Shown here: piece by piece, positions 44,431 to 53,706 of the stretch
Layout: each line of letters opens with the position of its first letter
Position numbering within the stretch: position 1 is the stretch's first letter
DNA from: Halomonas sp.
Lineage (GTDB): Bacteria > Pseudomonadota > Gammaproteobacteria > Pseudomonadales > Halomonadaceae
Direction: 5' to 3'
DNA length: 64,000 bases
Assembly (NCBI RefSeq): GCF_029263665.1
Contig: NZ_JAJUFQ010000002.1
Coordinates: forward strand, 186,001-250,000
Notes under the pieces: model-generated
What the model was told of the DNA's origin: nothing
Seen by the model: the letters and a program-made list of their open reading frames with translations, nothing else
The model's database searches: none
Translations under genes and position numbers: made by a program

Positions 44431-45720
44431 ATGCGACTCCAGGATCACCACCTCCCCGGCCTGCATCTCGTCGATCATCGTATCGAGGTCCCTCTGGACT
44501 GGTCACGGCCGGAGAGTGGCAAGACCATCGAGGTATTCTTCCGCGAGGTCTGTCACATCAATCAGCGTGATGCGGATCTGCCGTTGCTGGTCTACCTCCA
44601 GGGCGGCCCTGGAGGCAAGTCACCCCGCCCTTCCGAGAATGGGCCCGGCTGGCTGCTGGAAGCGGTCAAGCACTTCCGGGTGATACTGCCTGATCAGCGC
44701 GGCACTGGTCGCAGTTCTCGGATCACGGCTGCCACCATGGCAGCCTTCGACAGCCCCGAGGCCGGGGCCGACTACCTGGCCTGCTTCGATACCCATGCCA
44801 TCATCGCCGACCTCGAACACATTCGGAACGAGGTCTATGGTGGTGTGAGCTGGCACACGCTGGGGCAGAGCTATGGCGGCTTTCTCACGCTCAGCTATCT
44901 GTCCTGGGCACCGCAAGGCCTGGAGAAGTGTCTGGTCACCGGTGGTATTCCGAGCCTCACACCGGATGCCGATGAGGTCTATCGCCTCACCTACCAGCGA
45001 GTGCTGCGCAAGATGTCGGCATTTCGCGCCCGCTTCCCGGAGGACGGCCACAAGCTGGATGCTATTGCCGATTTCATCCAGCAGCATCAGCCACGTCTAC
45101 CCAATGGCGACCTTCTAACCATCAGGCGCTTCCAGACACTGGGAATGCTGCTGGGCATGGGAGATGGTGCCGAACGCCTTCACTGGCTGTTGGAAGAAGC
45201 CTTCACCGATGACAGCCAGCAGGCGCTCAATCATCATTTCCTGGTGGAGGTGATGAACCACACAGGATTCGATGAGAATCCGCTCTATGCCGCCATCCAC
45301 GAGCATATCTACGCGACTCCCGAGTCTTCCTGCGACTGGGCGGCACAACGCCAACGGGAGCAACACTCCGAGTTCGCGGAGTCGCACCGGCCACTGCAGT
45401 TGACCGGCGAGATGATCTATCCATGGATGTTCGACGAGATCCATGTCCTCAAACCGTTCCGGGATGCGGTGCATTGCCTCGCCCAGAGGCGTCTGTCCCG
45501 GCCCTTCTACGATCCCGAGCGGCTGGCAAATAACCAGGTCCCGGTCGCGGCCCTGATCTACTTCGATGACATGTACGTGGATGCAAGGCTGTCGGTGGCC
45601 AGTGCCGAAGCGATCGGCAACCTGCGCTACTGGATCACCAACGAGTACGAACATGACGGCCTGCGTCAGGATGCCGGCGTGTTCAAGAGACTTTGCGAAC
45701 TCATCGCAAATGCATCATGA
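44431..45720 (+). CDS. S33-family aminopeptidase (proline iminopeptidase-like alpha/beta hydrolase)
   Basis: 429 residues. Family S33 motifs: oxyanion loop LQGGPGGKSPRP (about 57-68), LPDQRGTGRSS, nucleophile elbow GQSYGGF (S147), and a large cap domain. The C-terminal acid and histidine lie in YFDDMYVD and NEYEHDG. It probably removes N-terminal residues, often proline, from small peptides brought in by the preceding POT carrier. AAGGA before the ATG. Confidence 0.88.
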   Translation: MRLQDHHLPGLHLVDHRIEVPLDWSRPESGKTIEVFFREVCHINQRDADLPLLVYLQGGPGGKSPRPSENGPGWLLEAVKHFRVILPDQRGTGRSSRITAATMAAFDSPEAGADYLACFDTHAIIADLEHIRNEVYGGVSWHTLGQSYGGFLTLSYLSWAPQGLEKCLVTGGIPSLTPDADEVYRLTYQRVLRKMSAFRARFPEDGHKLDAIADFIQQHQPRLPNGDLLTIRRFQTLGMLLGMGDGAERLHWLLEEAFTDDSQQALNHHFLVEVMNHTGFDENPLYAAIHEHIYATPESSCDWAAQRQREQHSEFAESHRPLQLTGEMIYPWMFDEIHVLKPFRDAVHCLAQRRLSRPFYDPERLANNQVPVAALIYFDDMYVDARLSVASAEAIGNLRYWITNEYEHDGLRQDAGVFKRLCELIANAS

Positions 45721-45774
45721 AAAGAGCTGGCGGATGACAACTGGTTTCATCTCAACTGCGAGATTTCAAATACG

Positions 45775-45969
45775 TCATCCGTCCGTTTTCTTCTTGTACG
45801 ACACACCACCTGCGCCGTAATGCTGCTTGTCCATTTCACTGATGATGACATGCACACTTTCCTTAGATGAACCGAGAGCTCGCTGGCAGGCTTCCGTGAG
45901 CTCATGAATCAGGGCCTCCTTCTGCTCGTCACTGCGGCCTTTGAGAATATTGATGTTGATGATTGGCAT
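45775..45969 (-). CDS. 4-oxalocrotonate tautomerase-family protein
   Basis: 64 residues beginning MPIININILKGRSDEQKEAL, with catalytic Pro-1 after Met removal. The ATG at 45969 is used instead of the track's upstream start because Pro-1 must be N-terminal. EMDKQHYGAGGVS is the usual C-terminal region. Members tautomerise 2-hydroxymuconate-type enols in aromatic meta-cleavage. No meta-cleavage gene lies nearby, so the substrate is uncertain. Confidence 0.9.
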   Translation of the reverse strand: MPIININILKGRSDEQKEALIHELTEACQRALGSSKESVHVIISEMDKQHYGAGGVSYKKKTDG

Positions 45970-46048
45970 GTTTTTACCCTTGATCATTCAATGTAAGACC
46001 AGTCGTCATGAAGCTTCTGGCATTGCGTCAGCCGATGTTACCTCACCC

Positions 46049-46099
46049 AGAGATACTTCCAGAGACACTTCTTAGAGGTACTTCTTAGAGATGCTTTTT
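46049..46099. repeat. Tandem array, about 4 x 13 bp
   Basis: agagatacttcc, agagacacttctt, agaggtacttctt and agagatgcttttt in direct succession. Confidence 0.85.
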
Positions 46100-46206
46100 A
46101 TAGAGGCACCAAGGCTCGATACAGCACAGTTTGTGTTGGTGACGCATATATCTGAAGGCTCTTAAGCACATGTATGATGGCAAAGTACGTCTCGAGAAGG
46201 CCAGGA

Positions 46207-46240
46207 CAGCGTCTATCAATCTCCAGCGTCTATCAATCGC
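46207..46240. repeat. 17-bp tandem duplication
   Basis: cagcgtctatcaatctc followed directly by cagcgtctatcaatcgc (16 of 17 identical). Confidence 0.85.
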
Positions 46241-46487
46241 CAAAATGTACATACATTTCCCCTCACCTTACTCTGCTATGTTCGCCACATTCAGAGTGTT
46301 TTGAAAGAAAGCACCTTGAGGAGATAAGAATAAAACCTAAATAATCAATCAATTAACAATAGGATGGTCATACTCCCGGTAAATCCGATAGTTTCTGCCT
46401 TGCACTAAAGGTGATGCAACCTCGCAAAATAATGTCTATACATAAAACTCAATAATCACAACGAACCATCACACAGTGGACGCAACA

Positions 46488-47918
46488 ATGAAGAAAACCA
46501 GCGCCATGTCATCGGCAACCAGCGATGCGCCACGTCGCGAGCTTCCGCATCCCTTTGTCATTCTGTTCTTTCTTGCCATCTTGGCGACCCTGGCCACCTA
46601 TCTGATTCCCAGTGGCGCCTATGAGCGCACGACCAACGAGCAGGGACGTAGCGTCATCGTCGATGGGACCTACCAGTTGATGGACAGCACACCCATTGGC
46701 CTGCTCGACTTCTTCAATGCCTTGTTCCAGGGCATGAGCGCTGGTTCCTCGATCATCTTCTACCTGATCATCATTGGCGGCACCTTCGGGGTCTTACGCC
46801 AGACCCGCGCCATTGAAGGCCTTGTTGCCTTGATTCTGCGCAAGCTTGCCGGTCGCGAGATTCTGATCATCCCGATCATGATGGTGTTCTTCGCCACTTG
46901 CTCCGCCACCTACGGCATGATCGAAGGCAGCATCATCTACATCTTCATCCTCTTGCCGCTGGTACGCCGGGCTGGCTACGACGCCATCGTTGCCGCCGCC
47001 ATTCCCCTGATCGGCACTGCCATCGGCTATACCGGCTCTTTCCTCAACCCCTTCAACGTCGGGGTTGCCCAGACCATTGCCGGGCTGCCGCTGTTCTCTG
47101 GCATGCCCTTTCGAATTCTGTGCTGGGTGATACTGGTCAGTCTCAGCGCAGGTTATGTGATGCTCTATGCCCGCCGTGTGCAGGCCAACCCGCTACGTAG
47201 TCATGTTCATGACATCGTCCATGACACCGCGCCTGCGGATGGCGGCGACGCTCCTGTCACCGCTGAGCTCAATCGTCGGCATCTGTGGATTCTCGCTGCC
47301 TTCGCTATTTCCCTGGCTGTCGTGATCTATGGTTCCAGCACGCTCGGCTGGTACCTCAAGGAAATGGCAGGCATGTTCTTCCTGCTGGGCATCGTCACAG
47401 GCATCCTTGGCGGCATGAGGGCCAACGACATCGCCCGAGCCTTCTCCAATGGCTGCAAGGACATGATGGAAGGTGCTCTGGCAGTAGGCCTTGCCTACAC
47501 CATCGTGGTGATCGTGCAGGAAAGCCAGACCATCGACACCATCATTCACTTCCTCTCGGATATCGTCAGCGGCGCATCTTCCACGTTGGCGTCACTCGGC
47601 ATGTTCGCCGCCCAAAGCCTGATGAACTTTATTGTCACTTCCGGTAGTGGCCAGGCAGCGCTGACCATGCCGGTCATGGTTCCCTTGGCAGATCTCGCGG
47701 ACGTCAACCGTCAGGTGGCAGTGCTGGCCTTCCAGTTCGGCGATGGCATCTCCAATGCCTTCACGCCTACTGCTGGCTGGTTGATGGCGGGGCTGGCCAT
47801 TGCCGGTATTCCCTGGAGCCGGTGGATGCGTTTCATGTTGCCATTGATCGTTGTTCTCTATGGTACCTGTGCCGTACTGGTACTGATTGCCAACCAGTTC
47901 GTATGGCCTGCGGCCTGA
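46488..47918 (+). CDS. YfcC-family carrier (C4-dicarboxylate/basic amino-acid type)
   Basis: 476 residues from MKKTSAMSS (track starts four codons earlier at GTG). The hydrophobic profile suggests 12 helices, with LPHPFVILFFLAILATLATYLIPSGAYER at the N-terminus, typical of YfcC and ArcD-like permeases, and TSGSGQAALTMPVMVPLADL near the C-terminus. Such carriers move amino acids or dicarboxylates. It is followed in the same direction by an M20 deacylase and a PhyH dioxygenase, so it probably imports an N-acyl amino acid or related compound. Confidence 0.85.
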   Translation: MKKTSAMSSATSDAPRRELPHPFVILFFLAILATLATYLIPSGAYERTTNEQGRSVIVDGTYQLMDSTPIGLLDFFNALFQGMSAGSSIIFYLIIIGGTFGVLRQTRAIEGLVALILRKLAGREILIIPIMMVFFATCSATYGMIEGSIIYIFILLPLVRRAGYDAIVAAAIPLIGTAIGYTGSFLNPFNVGVAQTIAGLPLFSGMPFRILCWVILVSLSAGYVMLYARRVQANPLRSHVHDIVHDTAPADGGDAPVTAELNRRHLWILAAFAISLAVVIYGSSTLGWYLKEMAGMFFLLGIVTGILGGMRANDIARAFSNGCKDMMEGALAVGLAYTIVVIVQESQTIDTIIHFLSDIVSGASSTLASLGMFAAQSLMNFIVTSGSGQAALTMPVMVPLADLADVNRQVAVLAFQFGDGISNAFTPTAGWLMAGLAIAGIPWSRWMRFMLPLIVVLYGTCAVLVLIANQFVWPAA

Positions 47919-47946
47919 ACCACCCTCATTCATGATGGAGCTTTGC

Positions 47947-49131
47947 ATGGTCGCGATGCCAACAGAAGAAAGCCTGGCGATGATAGAAAGGCTGATCGCC
48001 TTCGATACCACCAGCAGTCTCAGCAATCTTGAGCTGATTGACGATATAAAGACCATGCTGGAGGCAGAAGACATCCCTTGCACCCTGGTGCATAACGAGG
48101 CAGGCACCAAGGCCAATCTGATTGCCGAGATAGGCCCTCGGGATACCCCCGCCATCATCGTCTCGGGTCACACGGATGTGGTACCTGCTGATAGTGCGCA
48201 GTGGACTGTCACAGCTCCTTTCGAGGCCCGCCGTCTCGATGGCCGCCTGTACGGTCGAGGCAGTGCAGACATGAAGGGGTTCATCGGTATCGCTCTGAAC
48301 AAGCTGATCCCCTTGCACCATCAACTGAAGACCTCCAGTGTGGTATTGGCCCTGTCCTTCGATGAGGAGCTCGGCTGTCTGGGAGCTCCGCTGATGATGC
48401 CGCACTTGAGAGACCTGGCTCCGCGCCTGCGCGGCGCCATCATCGGTGAACCCACTGAGATGCGTATCGGCAATGCCCATAAGGGACATATCGCAGCCCG
48501 TGCGACGATCATCGGGAAGGGCGGTCATTCGGGATATCCGGAGCGAGGCATCAATGCCATCGACCTGGCAGCGGAACTCATCACCCACTTGCGCCGCTTT
48601 GGCATTCAGAAGCGCCTGGACCAACGGGACTCACGCTTCGACCCTCCCTACTCCACCGTCCATACCGGCTTGATTCAGGGTGGCAGTGCGCTGAACAAGA
48701 TTCCCGATCGCTGTACCTTCGATTTCGAAATGCGCACGTTGCCCGACCAGCGCCCTGATGAGTTGTTCGACCAGGTACGAGAGGCCTTTCCTGATGGGCT
48801 GGCTGAGGATATTCAGCCTCTGGCCCGACAGGCCAGCCTGGAGCTGGAATGCACAGGCCAATATCCCCAGCTCAATGAGACGTGCAGCAGCTATCTGCAC
48901 TGGATCGCTGAGCTGACCCAAGGCGATGCCACGCCGATGCCTCTCGGTTTCGGCTGCGAAGCCGGACTTTTTGCTCAACAGGGCATTCCCGCCGTGGTTT
49001 GCGGGCCCGGAAGCATTCACCAGGCACACCTGCCTGATGAATACATCACGCTGGATCAGATCTCTGCCTGCGAGGCATTTTTCGAGCGCCTGATCACCCA
49101 TTTGCACGCCGGTCTTCCTTCATTCAACTAG
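47947..49131 (+). CDS. M20-family deacylase (ArgE/acetylornithine deacetylase-like)
   Basis: 394 residues from the ATG at 47947 (GGAG six bases upstream; the track start lies inside the preceding gene). Zinc site motifs: GHTDVVPAD (H and D), GRGSADMKGFIGIAL (bridging aspartate), SFDEELGCLG (catalytic glutamate), GEPTEMRIGNAHKG. ArgE-like subfamily, but it lies in a transport operon with a dioxygenase and not with arginine genes, so it more likely removes an acyl group from the imported compound. Confidence 0.87.
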   Translation: MVAMPTEESLAMIERLIAFDTTSSLSNLELIDDIKTMLEAEDIPCTLVHNEAGTKANLIAEIGPRDTPAIIVSGHTDVVPADSAQWTVTAPFEARRLDGRLYGRGSADMKGFIGIALNKLIPLHHQLKTSSVVLALSFDEELGCLGAPLMMPHLRDLAPRLRGAIIGEPTEMRIGNAHKGHIAARATIIGKGGHSGYPERGINAIDLAAELITHLRRFGIQKRLDQRDSRFDPPYSTVHTGLIQGGSALNKIPDRCTFDFEMRTLPDQRPDELFDQVREAFPDGLAEDIQPLARQASLELECTGQYPQLNETCSSYLHWIAELTQGDATPMPLGFGCEAGLFAQQGIPAVVCGPGSIHQAHLPDEYITLDQISACEAFFERLITHLHAGLPSFN

Positions 49132-49154
49132 TGCTTCATGCGGAGAAATCGCCC

Positions 49155-50009
49155 ATGTCTGCCACGCTTTCCTCGTCAACCACCTCTTTCGGGCCCGAGA
49201 GTGCGGGACAAAAAGTCACCCCGGAGATCAGTGCCGCCTTTCAGCGGGATGGCGCAGTCTGCATCCGTGGCCTGTTCGATGCTCGGCTTCTCTCCGAGCT
49301 TTCTGAAGGTATCGAGCACAATCTCAACAACCCCAGCCCCAGGGCCAAGGTCGCCAGCCAACCGGATGATCCTGGCTGGTTCTTCGAGGATTTCTGCAAT
49401 TGGCAGGACAATCCGGCCTATCGCCGTTTCATTTTCGAGTCAGGATTGGGGGAAATTGGCGCAAGACTGATGAATAGCCGTCAGGTGCGTCTTTACCACG
49501 ACCATCTGCTGGTCAAGGAGCCTGGCACCCGCCAGCGCACGCCATGGCACCAGGATCAGCCGTACTACAACGTGGAAGGGCAGCAGAACGTCAGCATGTG
49601 GATGCCCGTGGACCCGGTTTCCCGGAAAGCCACGCTGGAATTCGTGGCCGGATCACACAAGGGCCCCTGGCTGATGCCGCGTACCTTCATGGACAATGAA
49701 GCCAAATGGTTTCCGGAGGGCTCATTGGCCGACCTGCCGGATATCGAGGCCAATCGTGAGCGTTACGATATTCTTGGTTGGGAACTGGAGCCGGGTGATG
49801 CCGTATTCTTCAACATGCTGACCTTGCACGCTTCCGGAGGCGTGAGCGGTAACACCCGACGTCGCGCCTTTTCCGTACGCCTGCTCGGTGATGACATGAC
49901 CCACGCACCACGCCAATGGACCACTTCCCCGCCCTTCCCCGGGCTCGACAAGGAATTGCCCGCGGGCGCCCCGATGGAGCACCCGCTGTTTCCTCTACTG
50001 TATGGCTGA
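49155..50009 (+). CDS. Phytanoyl-CoA-dioxygenase (PhyH)-family oxygenase
   Basis: 284 residues from MSATLSSSTT (GGAG upstream; the GTG in the track lies before it). Fe(II)/2-oxoglutarate enzyme: the iron motif HQD in TPWHQDQPYYN and the distal histidine in LTLHASGGVSGNTRRRAFSVR are present. It differs from ectoine hydroxylase sequences. It may hydroxylate the product of the M20 deacylase. Third gene of the YfcC-M20-PhyH operon. Confidence 0.85.
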   Translation: MSATLSSSTTSFGPESAGQKVTPEISAAFQRDGAVCIRGLFDARLLSELSEGIEHNLNNPSPRAKVASQPDDPGWFFEDFCNWQDNPAYRRFIFESGLGEIGARLMNSRQVRLYHDHLLVKEPGTRQRTPWHQDQPYYNVEGQQNVSMWMPVDPVSRKATLEFVAGSHKGPWLMPRTFMDNEAKWFPEGSLADLPDIEANRERYDILGWELEPGDAVFFNMLTLHASGGVSGNTRRRAFSVRLLGDDMTHAPRQWTTSPPFPGLDKELPAGAPMEHPLFPLLYG

Positions 50010-50034
50010 GATGGATAGCGCAGGAAAAGCCAAG

Positions 50035-50060
50035 GCCTGCACGACCTAGGATGTGCAGGC
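50035..50060. terminator. Bidirectional terminator between PhyH and the M43 protease
   Basis: GCCTGCAC / GTGCAGGC stem of 8 bp with a 10-base loop, between convergent genes; the right half lies inside the last codons of the protease gene. Confidence 0.6.
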
Positions 50061-50987
50061 TACCTGCTCACCGATGCTGCTACGAGCCCCATCAAGTGCA
50101 GCGTGCATTCTCTGCACCTGCCCACGGGTAAACATCACCATCGTATCGTCATCGACATAGTCCATGAAATTCATGAACATATCGCCATTCGGCCCGTTAT
50201 CGCAGGAAATGCTGGGGAACGTCGGCTTGCCACTGTTGGGCCCCGCCTGATTCGGTGTGTCATCAACAAAGTCACTGCCTGAACAGCCGTCTCCATCGTC
50301 TCCCCAGATATGGCGCAAGTTCAGCCAATGGCCAACTTCATGGGTGGTCGTGCGACCAAGGTTGGAAGGGGCTCTGGCAGTCCCCGTGGTACCAAAGGCG
50401 GTATAGGTGATCACCACGCCGTCGGTGGCAGCTGGTCCACCCGGGAACTGAGCATATCCCAGTAGCCCGGCGCGCAACTGGCAGACCCAGATATTGAGAT
50501 AGCGGTCCGCCGGCCAGGCATCCTGACCACCACTGGCACTGGATTTGACGCTATCGTCGACATCGAAGCTGTCATGCGATGTCTGGGTGCGGGTAATGCC
50601 CTCGGTGGGATTGCCATCAGGGTCGACCGTCGCCAGGGAAAACTGGAGCCTGGCATCACCTGCCAGTTCAGTGAAAGCTTCCGGGATCTGCTCACGATCA
50701 GGGTTCTGTTGGCGAAAATCCCGGTTCAACACGGCAATCTGGCTATCAACCTGTTCACGGGAGATGTTCTGCTCAGGCGTCTGGTAAACGACATGCACCA
50801 CCACCGGGATCCTTGTGCACCCTTCACGTAATGGAGCACTTGTACGCCTGGCACGATAAGCCAGCTCCTCGAGCTGTGCCTGTCGCCGAACATAATCTGG
50901 ATCACTATCGAGCAGGCGATGGTGTACCTGCATAGTGCCACAGCCACGGCAGACTGCCGCCGAAGATGTCTGCTGATTGTCAGCCAT
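50046..50987 (-). CDS. M43-family (pappalysin-like) zinc metalloprotease without signal peptide
   Basis: 313 residues from the ATG at 50987, preceded by a very strong AAGGAGGA. The catalytic motif [15 protein letters not shown] (HExxHxxGxxH type) and the Met-turn region [11 protein letters not shown] are intact. Two cysteine pairs typical of M43 are suggested by CSGSDF and ISCDNG. The N-terminus [19 protein letters not shown] is hydrophilic, with no signal peptide, unusual for a family that is normally secreted. It is preceded 25 bp upstream by a small gene, so the two form a pair. Substrate unknown. Confidence 0.87.
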   Translation of the reverse strand: MADNQQTSSAAVCRGCGTMQVHHRLLDSDPDYVRRQAQLEELAYRARRTSAPLREGCTRIPVVVHVVYQTPEQNISREQVDSQIAVLNRDFRQQNPDREQIPEAFTELAGDARLQFSLATVDPDGNPTEGITRTQTSHDSFDVDDSVKSSASGGQDAWPADRYLNIWVCQLRAGLLGYAQFPGGPAATDGVVITYTAFGTTGTARAPSNLGRTTTHEVGHWLNLRHIWGDDGDGCSGSDFVDDTPNQAGPNSGKPTFPSISCDNGPNGDMFMNFMDYVDDDTMVMFTRGQVQRMHAALDGARSSIGEQVACTS

Positions 50988-51012
50988 GATGATCCTCCTT
51001 TGATCTGCGTGT

Positions 51013-51381
51013 TCAGTGATCCCCACCGTCTCCTGGCTGGAGTGACTGTTGTTGTGACTGTTGTTGTGACTGCAGTACAAGGGTATCCGCTGTCGCCTGG
51101 ATGATCTGGTAGTCACCTTCCCATCCCGGCAACGCCAACCTAAGCACCTGACCGACACAGCTCCAGTGTCCTTCAGACTCGCATTCAAGCCTATCGTCAG
51201 GAGCCCCTTTCAGCAGCATGGCATGACCATCGGCATTCAGGTACAGGCGTCGACGCGGTTGGCGTCGTGGAGCGATATTGGCGGATATCTCGCGCCATAC
51301 CCAATGGCCAGGCTGCTGCTGCTCCTGAATCTCCACCCATTGTCTCGCCAGTTGCTCGGGAGAAAAGTGGTTATTGCTCAT
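51013..51381 (-). CDS. Small hypothetical protein paired with the M43 protease (lipocalin-like)
   Basis: 122 residues from the ATG at 51381 (GTG at 51414 is an alternative). After a short charged helix ([15 protein letters not shown]) comes a beta-rich stretch, [35 protein letters not shown] and [16 protein letters not shown], compatible with a small lipocalin-like barrel. The C-terminus is the repeat [10 protein letters not shown], encoded by a 12-bp tandem array. No signal peptide and no named family. Upstream partner of the M43 protease; an inhibitor or chaperone role is speculation. Confidence 0.65.
   Translation of the reverse strand: MSNNHFSPEQLARQWVEIQEQQQPGHWVWREISANIAPRRQPRRRLYLNADGHAMLLKGAPDDRLECESEGHWSCVGQVLRLALPGWEGDYQIIQATADTLVLQSQQQSQQQSLQPGDGGDH
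51042..51073. repeat. 12-bp tandem array inside the small partner gene
   Basis: gtgactgttgtt occurs twice, followed by a partial third copy, near the 3' end of the gene; it encodes the repeated QSQQ. Confidence 0.85.
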
Positions 51382-51784
51382 GCTCGGTCTCGCTGGTAGT
51401 GGAACTTTGCTCACTCAGCAGTGGTGACTCCTGCCAGCTTCCAGTGGTCTTCACTCCATGCGACTCATGTATCTGCATAAAAGTGCCTGAAAAAATCCAC
51501 TTCATCTCGAGCGAGATTCCCCCTAATATTGCCAACCTGCTGCATCCAGCATGACTATTGCGGAATATTTCATGCTTTTCCAACCAAGCACTTCTCGGAA
51601 CATCAAATACGGATACTGGCCACTTCCGTTCTGTTAACTGCTGATTACAGCTTTTTAGCCTGCAGAACGCGACAAGTTTCTTGCTCATCTCTCGCAATGG
51701 CATTCTTCATGCCTTATACTTTGGTCGTAAATTAACCACTTTCAATCATCATCTCTGGCCACCATCCTGCGCCGGGAGGTCATC
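51382..51784. other. 403-bp divergent region, protease pair / MFS gene
   Basis: Promoters of the minus-strand protease pair and the plus-strand MFS gene are expected here. AT-rich between 51540 and 51740. No gene or repeat recognised. Confidence 0.45.
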
Positions 51785-53002
51785 ATGCCGTTCAAGATTA
51801 CTGCCATCCGAGCGCGCTACCCGCGCTTGGCAGAGCTCGCCCTGGCCCTCGGTGGGTTTGGTATTGGTACCAGTGAATTCGTCATCATGGGGTTGATGGA
51901 GCGCGTTGCAGGCGACCTTTCCGTCAGCGCTGCGGATGTCGGTTATGCCATTTCCGCTTATGCACTCGGTGTCGTGGTAGGTGCACCACTGATTTCAGCG
52001 CTCGCCGCCCGAGTGCCACGACGTACACTGCTGATATCCCTGATGCTGGTGTTTGCGCTTGGCAACATTGCCAGCGCACTGGCACCAGGCTTCTGGTCCT
52101 TCGTCGCGCTCCGCTTTATCGCCGGACTACCCCATGGCGCCTATTTTGGTGTTGCCGCACTGGTAGCCGCTGCCGCAGTCCCCATTGAAGAGCGTGCACG
52201 GGCTGTCAGCCGGGTCATGCTGGGCTTGACCACAGCGATTGTGATTGGTGCGCCACTGGCCACCTGGGCAGGTCAATGGATGGGGTGGCAGTTCGCCTTC
52301 CATGCCGTTGGGGTCATCGCTTTCATCACCATGGGCATGATCCGCCTGTTCGTGCCACGCCAGCCTCACGATGTCGAGGCCAGCCCAAAGCGCGAGCTGA
52401 CTGCCCTGGTCAAGCAACGTGTACTCTTTACGCTGGGAGTGGCGAGTATCGGCTTCGGCGGCATGTTTGCCGTCTTCAGCTATGTCGTGCCGACCCTGCG
52501 CGCTCAAGCCGACATGCCTGAAGTGGTAGGTCCATGGGTATTGGCCATCTTTGGTATTGGCGGCATCCTCGGCAACCTGATCGGAGCACGAGCCGCAGAC
52601 AAGAACCTGATGAAGGCTGTGCCACGCATTCTGCTGTGGTGCCTGATCGTACAGACAGGCTTTTATTTTGCTGCCAATAATCTCTATACCGGCATCCTGT
52701 TCGTCGGCCTGGTCGGTACCAGCATGGCTCTTGGCCCTGCCCTGCAGACCCGTTTGATGGATGTGGCCGGAGATGCCCAGACCATGGCTGCCTCCATGAA
52801 CCACGCCGCCTTCAATTGCGCCAATGCACTGGGAGCCTACCTGGCTGGCGTGACCATCAAGGCCGGCGCCACCTGGTCATCCAGTGGACTGGTCGGCGCA
52901 GCTCTGGCTCTCGGCGGAATCGTGGTGTTCTACATTGGCTTGCGCATGGAAAAGCGCAGTGACCGGCGCAAGGCCCTGAAAATGAACAGTAATGCTGATT
53001 AG
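51785..53002 (+). CDS. MFS transporter of the DHA1/AraJ-like type
   Basis: 405 residues with 12 predicted helices. FGIGTSEFVIMGLMERVAGDL at the N-terminus, VPRRTLL and the middle LTALVKQRVLFTLGVASIGFG fit the AraJ/NepI-like exporter group, which moves sugars, purine derivatives or drugs. Strong GGGAGG before the ATG. Single gene with its own terminator. Confidence 0.88.
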   Translation: MPFKITAIRARYPRLAELALALGGFGIGTSEFVIMGLMERVAGDLSVSAADVGYAISAYALGVVVGAPLISALAARVPRRTLLISLMLVFALGNIASALAPGFWSFVALRFIAGLPHGAYFGVAALVAAAAVPIEERARAVSRVMLGLTTAIVIGAPLATWAGQWMGWQFAFHAVGVIAFITMGMIRLFVPRQPHDVEASPKRELTALVKQRVLFTLGVASIGFGGMFAVFSYVVPTLRAQADMPEVVGPWVLAIFGIGGILGNLIGARAADKNLMKAVPRILLWCLIVQTGFYFAANNLYTGILFVGLVGTSMALGPALQTRLMDVAGDAQTMAASMNHAAFNCANALGAYLAGVTIKAGATWSSSGLVGAALALGGIVVFYIGLRMEKRSDRRKALKMNSNAD

Positions 53003-53027
53003 TCAGTAGCATTCATTCCCCACCTCA

Positions 53028-53052
53028 GATACCGCCATCAGGCGGTATCTTC
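53028..53052. terminator. Terminator after the MFS gene
   Basis: GATACCGCC / GGCGGTATC with an ATCA loop, followed by TTCATC. It overlaps the last codons of the minus-strand gene, so it can act for both. Confidence 0.75.
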
Positions 53053-53706
53053 ATCGTGGCCCCTTGCCACTTGTTGCCGCAAATGCCGATGAAGGCGTCG
53101 CCCTCGCAGCAGAGACGTCAAGGCACTGCCCAGGATGACGACCCATAACGCCAGCCATAATGGTTCGTCACGCCAATCCCACATAGGCGCAAAGACAGCA
53201 ATGATGCAAGCCGCTGTCAGCACCGCCATGCGTTGAGGTTTGGCCATGGGACCACCGAAATCGCCGCGATGACCGAGACTGTCGGCAAAAGCACGCGCAT
53301 AGGCCGTCAGAATGGCCATCGCGGCGGCAGTCCAACCCAGGGCCGGAGAACCGATGGCCAGCCCCGCACCAACAAGAATGACGGCATCTGAGACCCGGTC
53401 AGGCACTTCATTCCACAGAGCTCCTGTCGGTGAAGCCTTGCCGGATTCGATGGCGATCATGCCGTCGAAAAGGTTGCACAGAAGCCGCCCTTGTATTCCC
53501 AGTACGGCAATCACCAGCAACAGGATTCTCCCGGCACCTTCTGCACCATGGGATATCCATAGTGCCAGCCCGGCTATCGTCGCCAGAACCATGCTCAGTT
53601 GCGAGACCTGATTAGGGGTAATGGATGTACGAGCGAGGCGCTGGCTGATGGCTCGAGCCCAGGAAGTATCGCGACTGGCCAGTGGTCGCCGATCACCGTT
53701 CTTCAT
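53038..53706 (-). CDS. CDP-alcohol phosphatidyltransferase-like protein with altered motif
   Basis: 222 residues, six or more hydrophobic helices. The family motif DxxDGxxAR-x8-GxxxDxxxD appears as NLFDGMIAI...TGALWNEVPDRVSD: the first and third aspartates are asparagine and the arginine is isoleucine. It is similar in position to E. coli YnbA, which lies beside a CdsA-like gene. ATG at 53706 is preferred to the TTG in the track. Last gene of the plsC-cdsA-membrane-protein operon. It may still transfer a head group, or it may have become a binding protein. Confidence 0.75.
   Translation of the reverse strand: MKNGDRRPLASRDTSWARAISQRLARTSITPNQVSQLSMVLATIAGLALWISHGAEGAGRILLLVIAVLGIQGRLLCNLFDGMIAIESGKASPTGALWNEVPDRVSDAVILVGAGLAIGSPALGWTAAAMAILTAYARAFADSLGHRGDFGGPMAKPQRMAVLTAACIIAVFAPMWDWRDEPLWLALWVVILGSALTSLLRGRRLHRHLRQQVARGHDEDTA

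Larger units (their letters stand above)
45970..46487. other. 518-bp intergenic region between tautomerase and YfcC carrier
   Basis: No gene. AT-rich near 46320-46480 with probable promoter for the carrier. Contains two tandem arrays (46049 and 46207). Confidence 0.6.
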
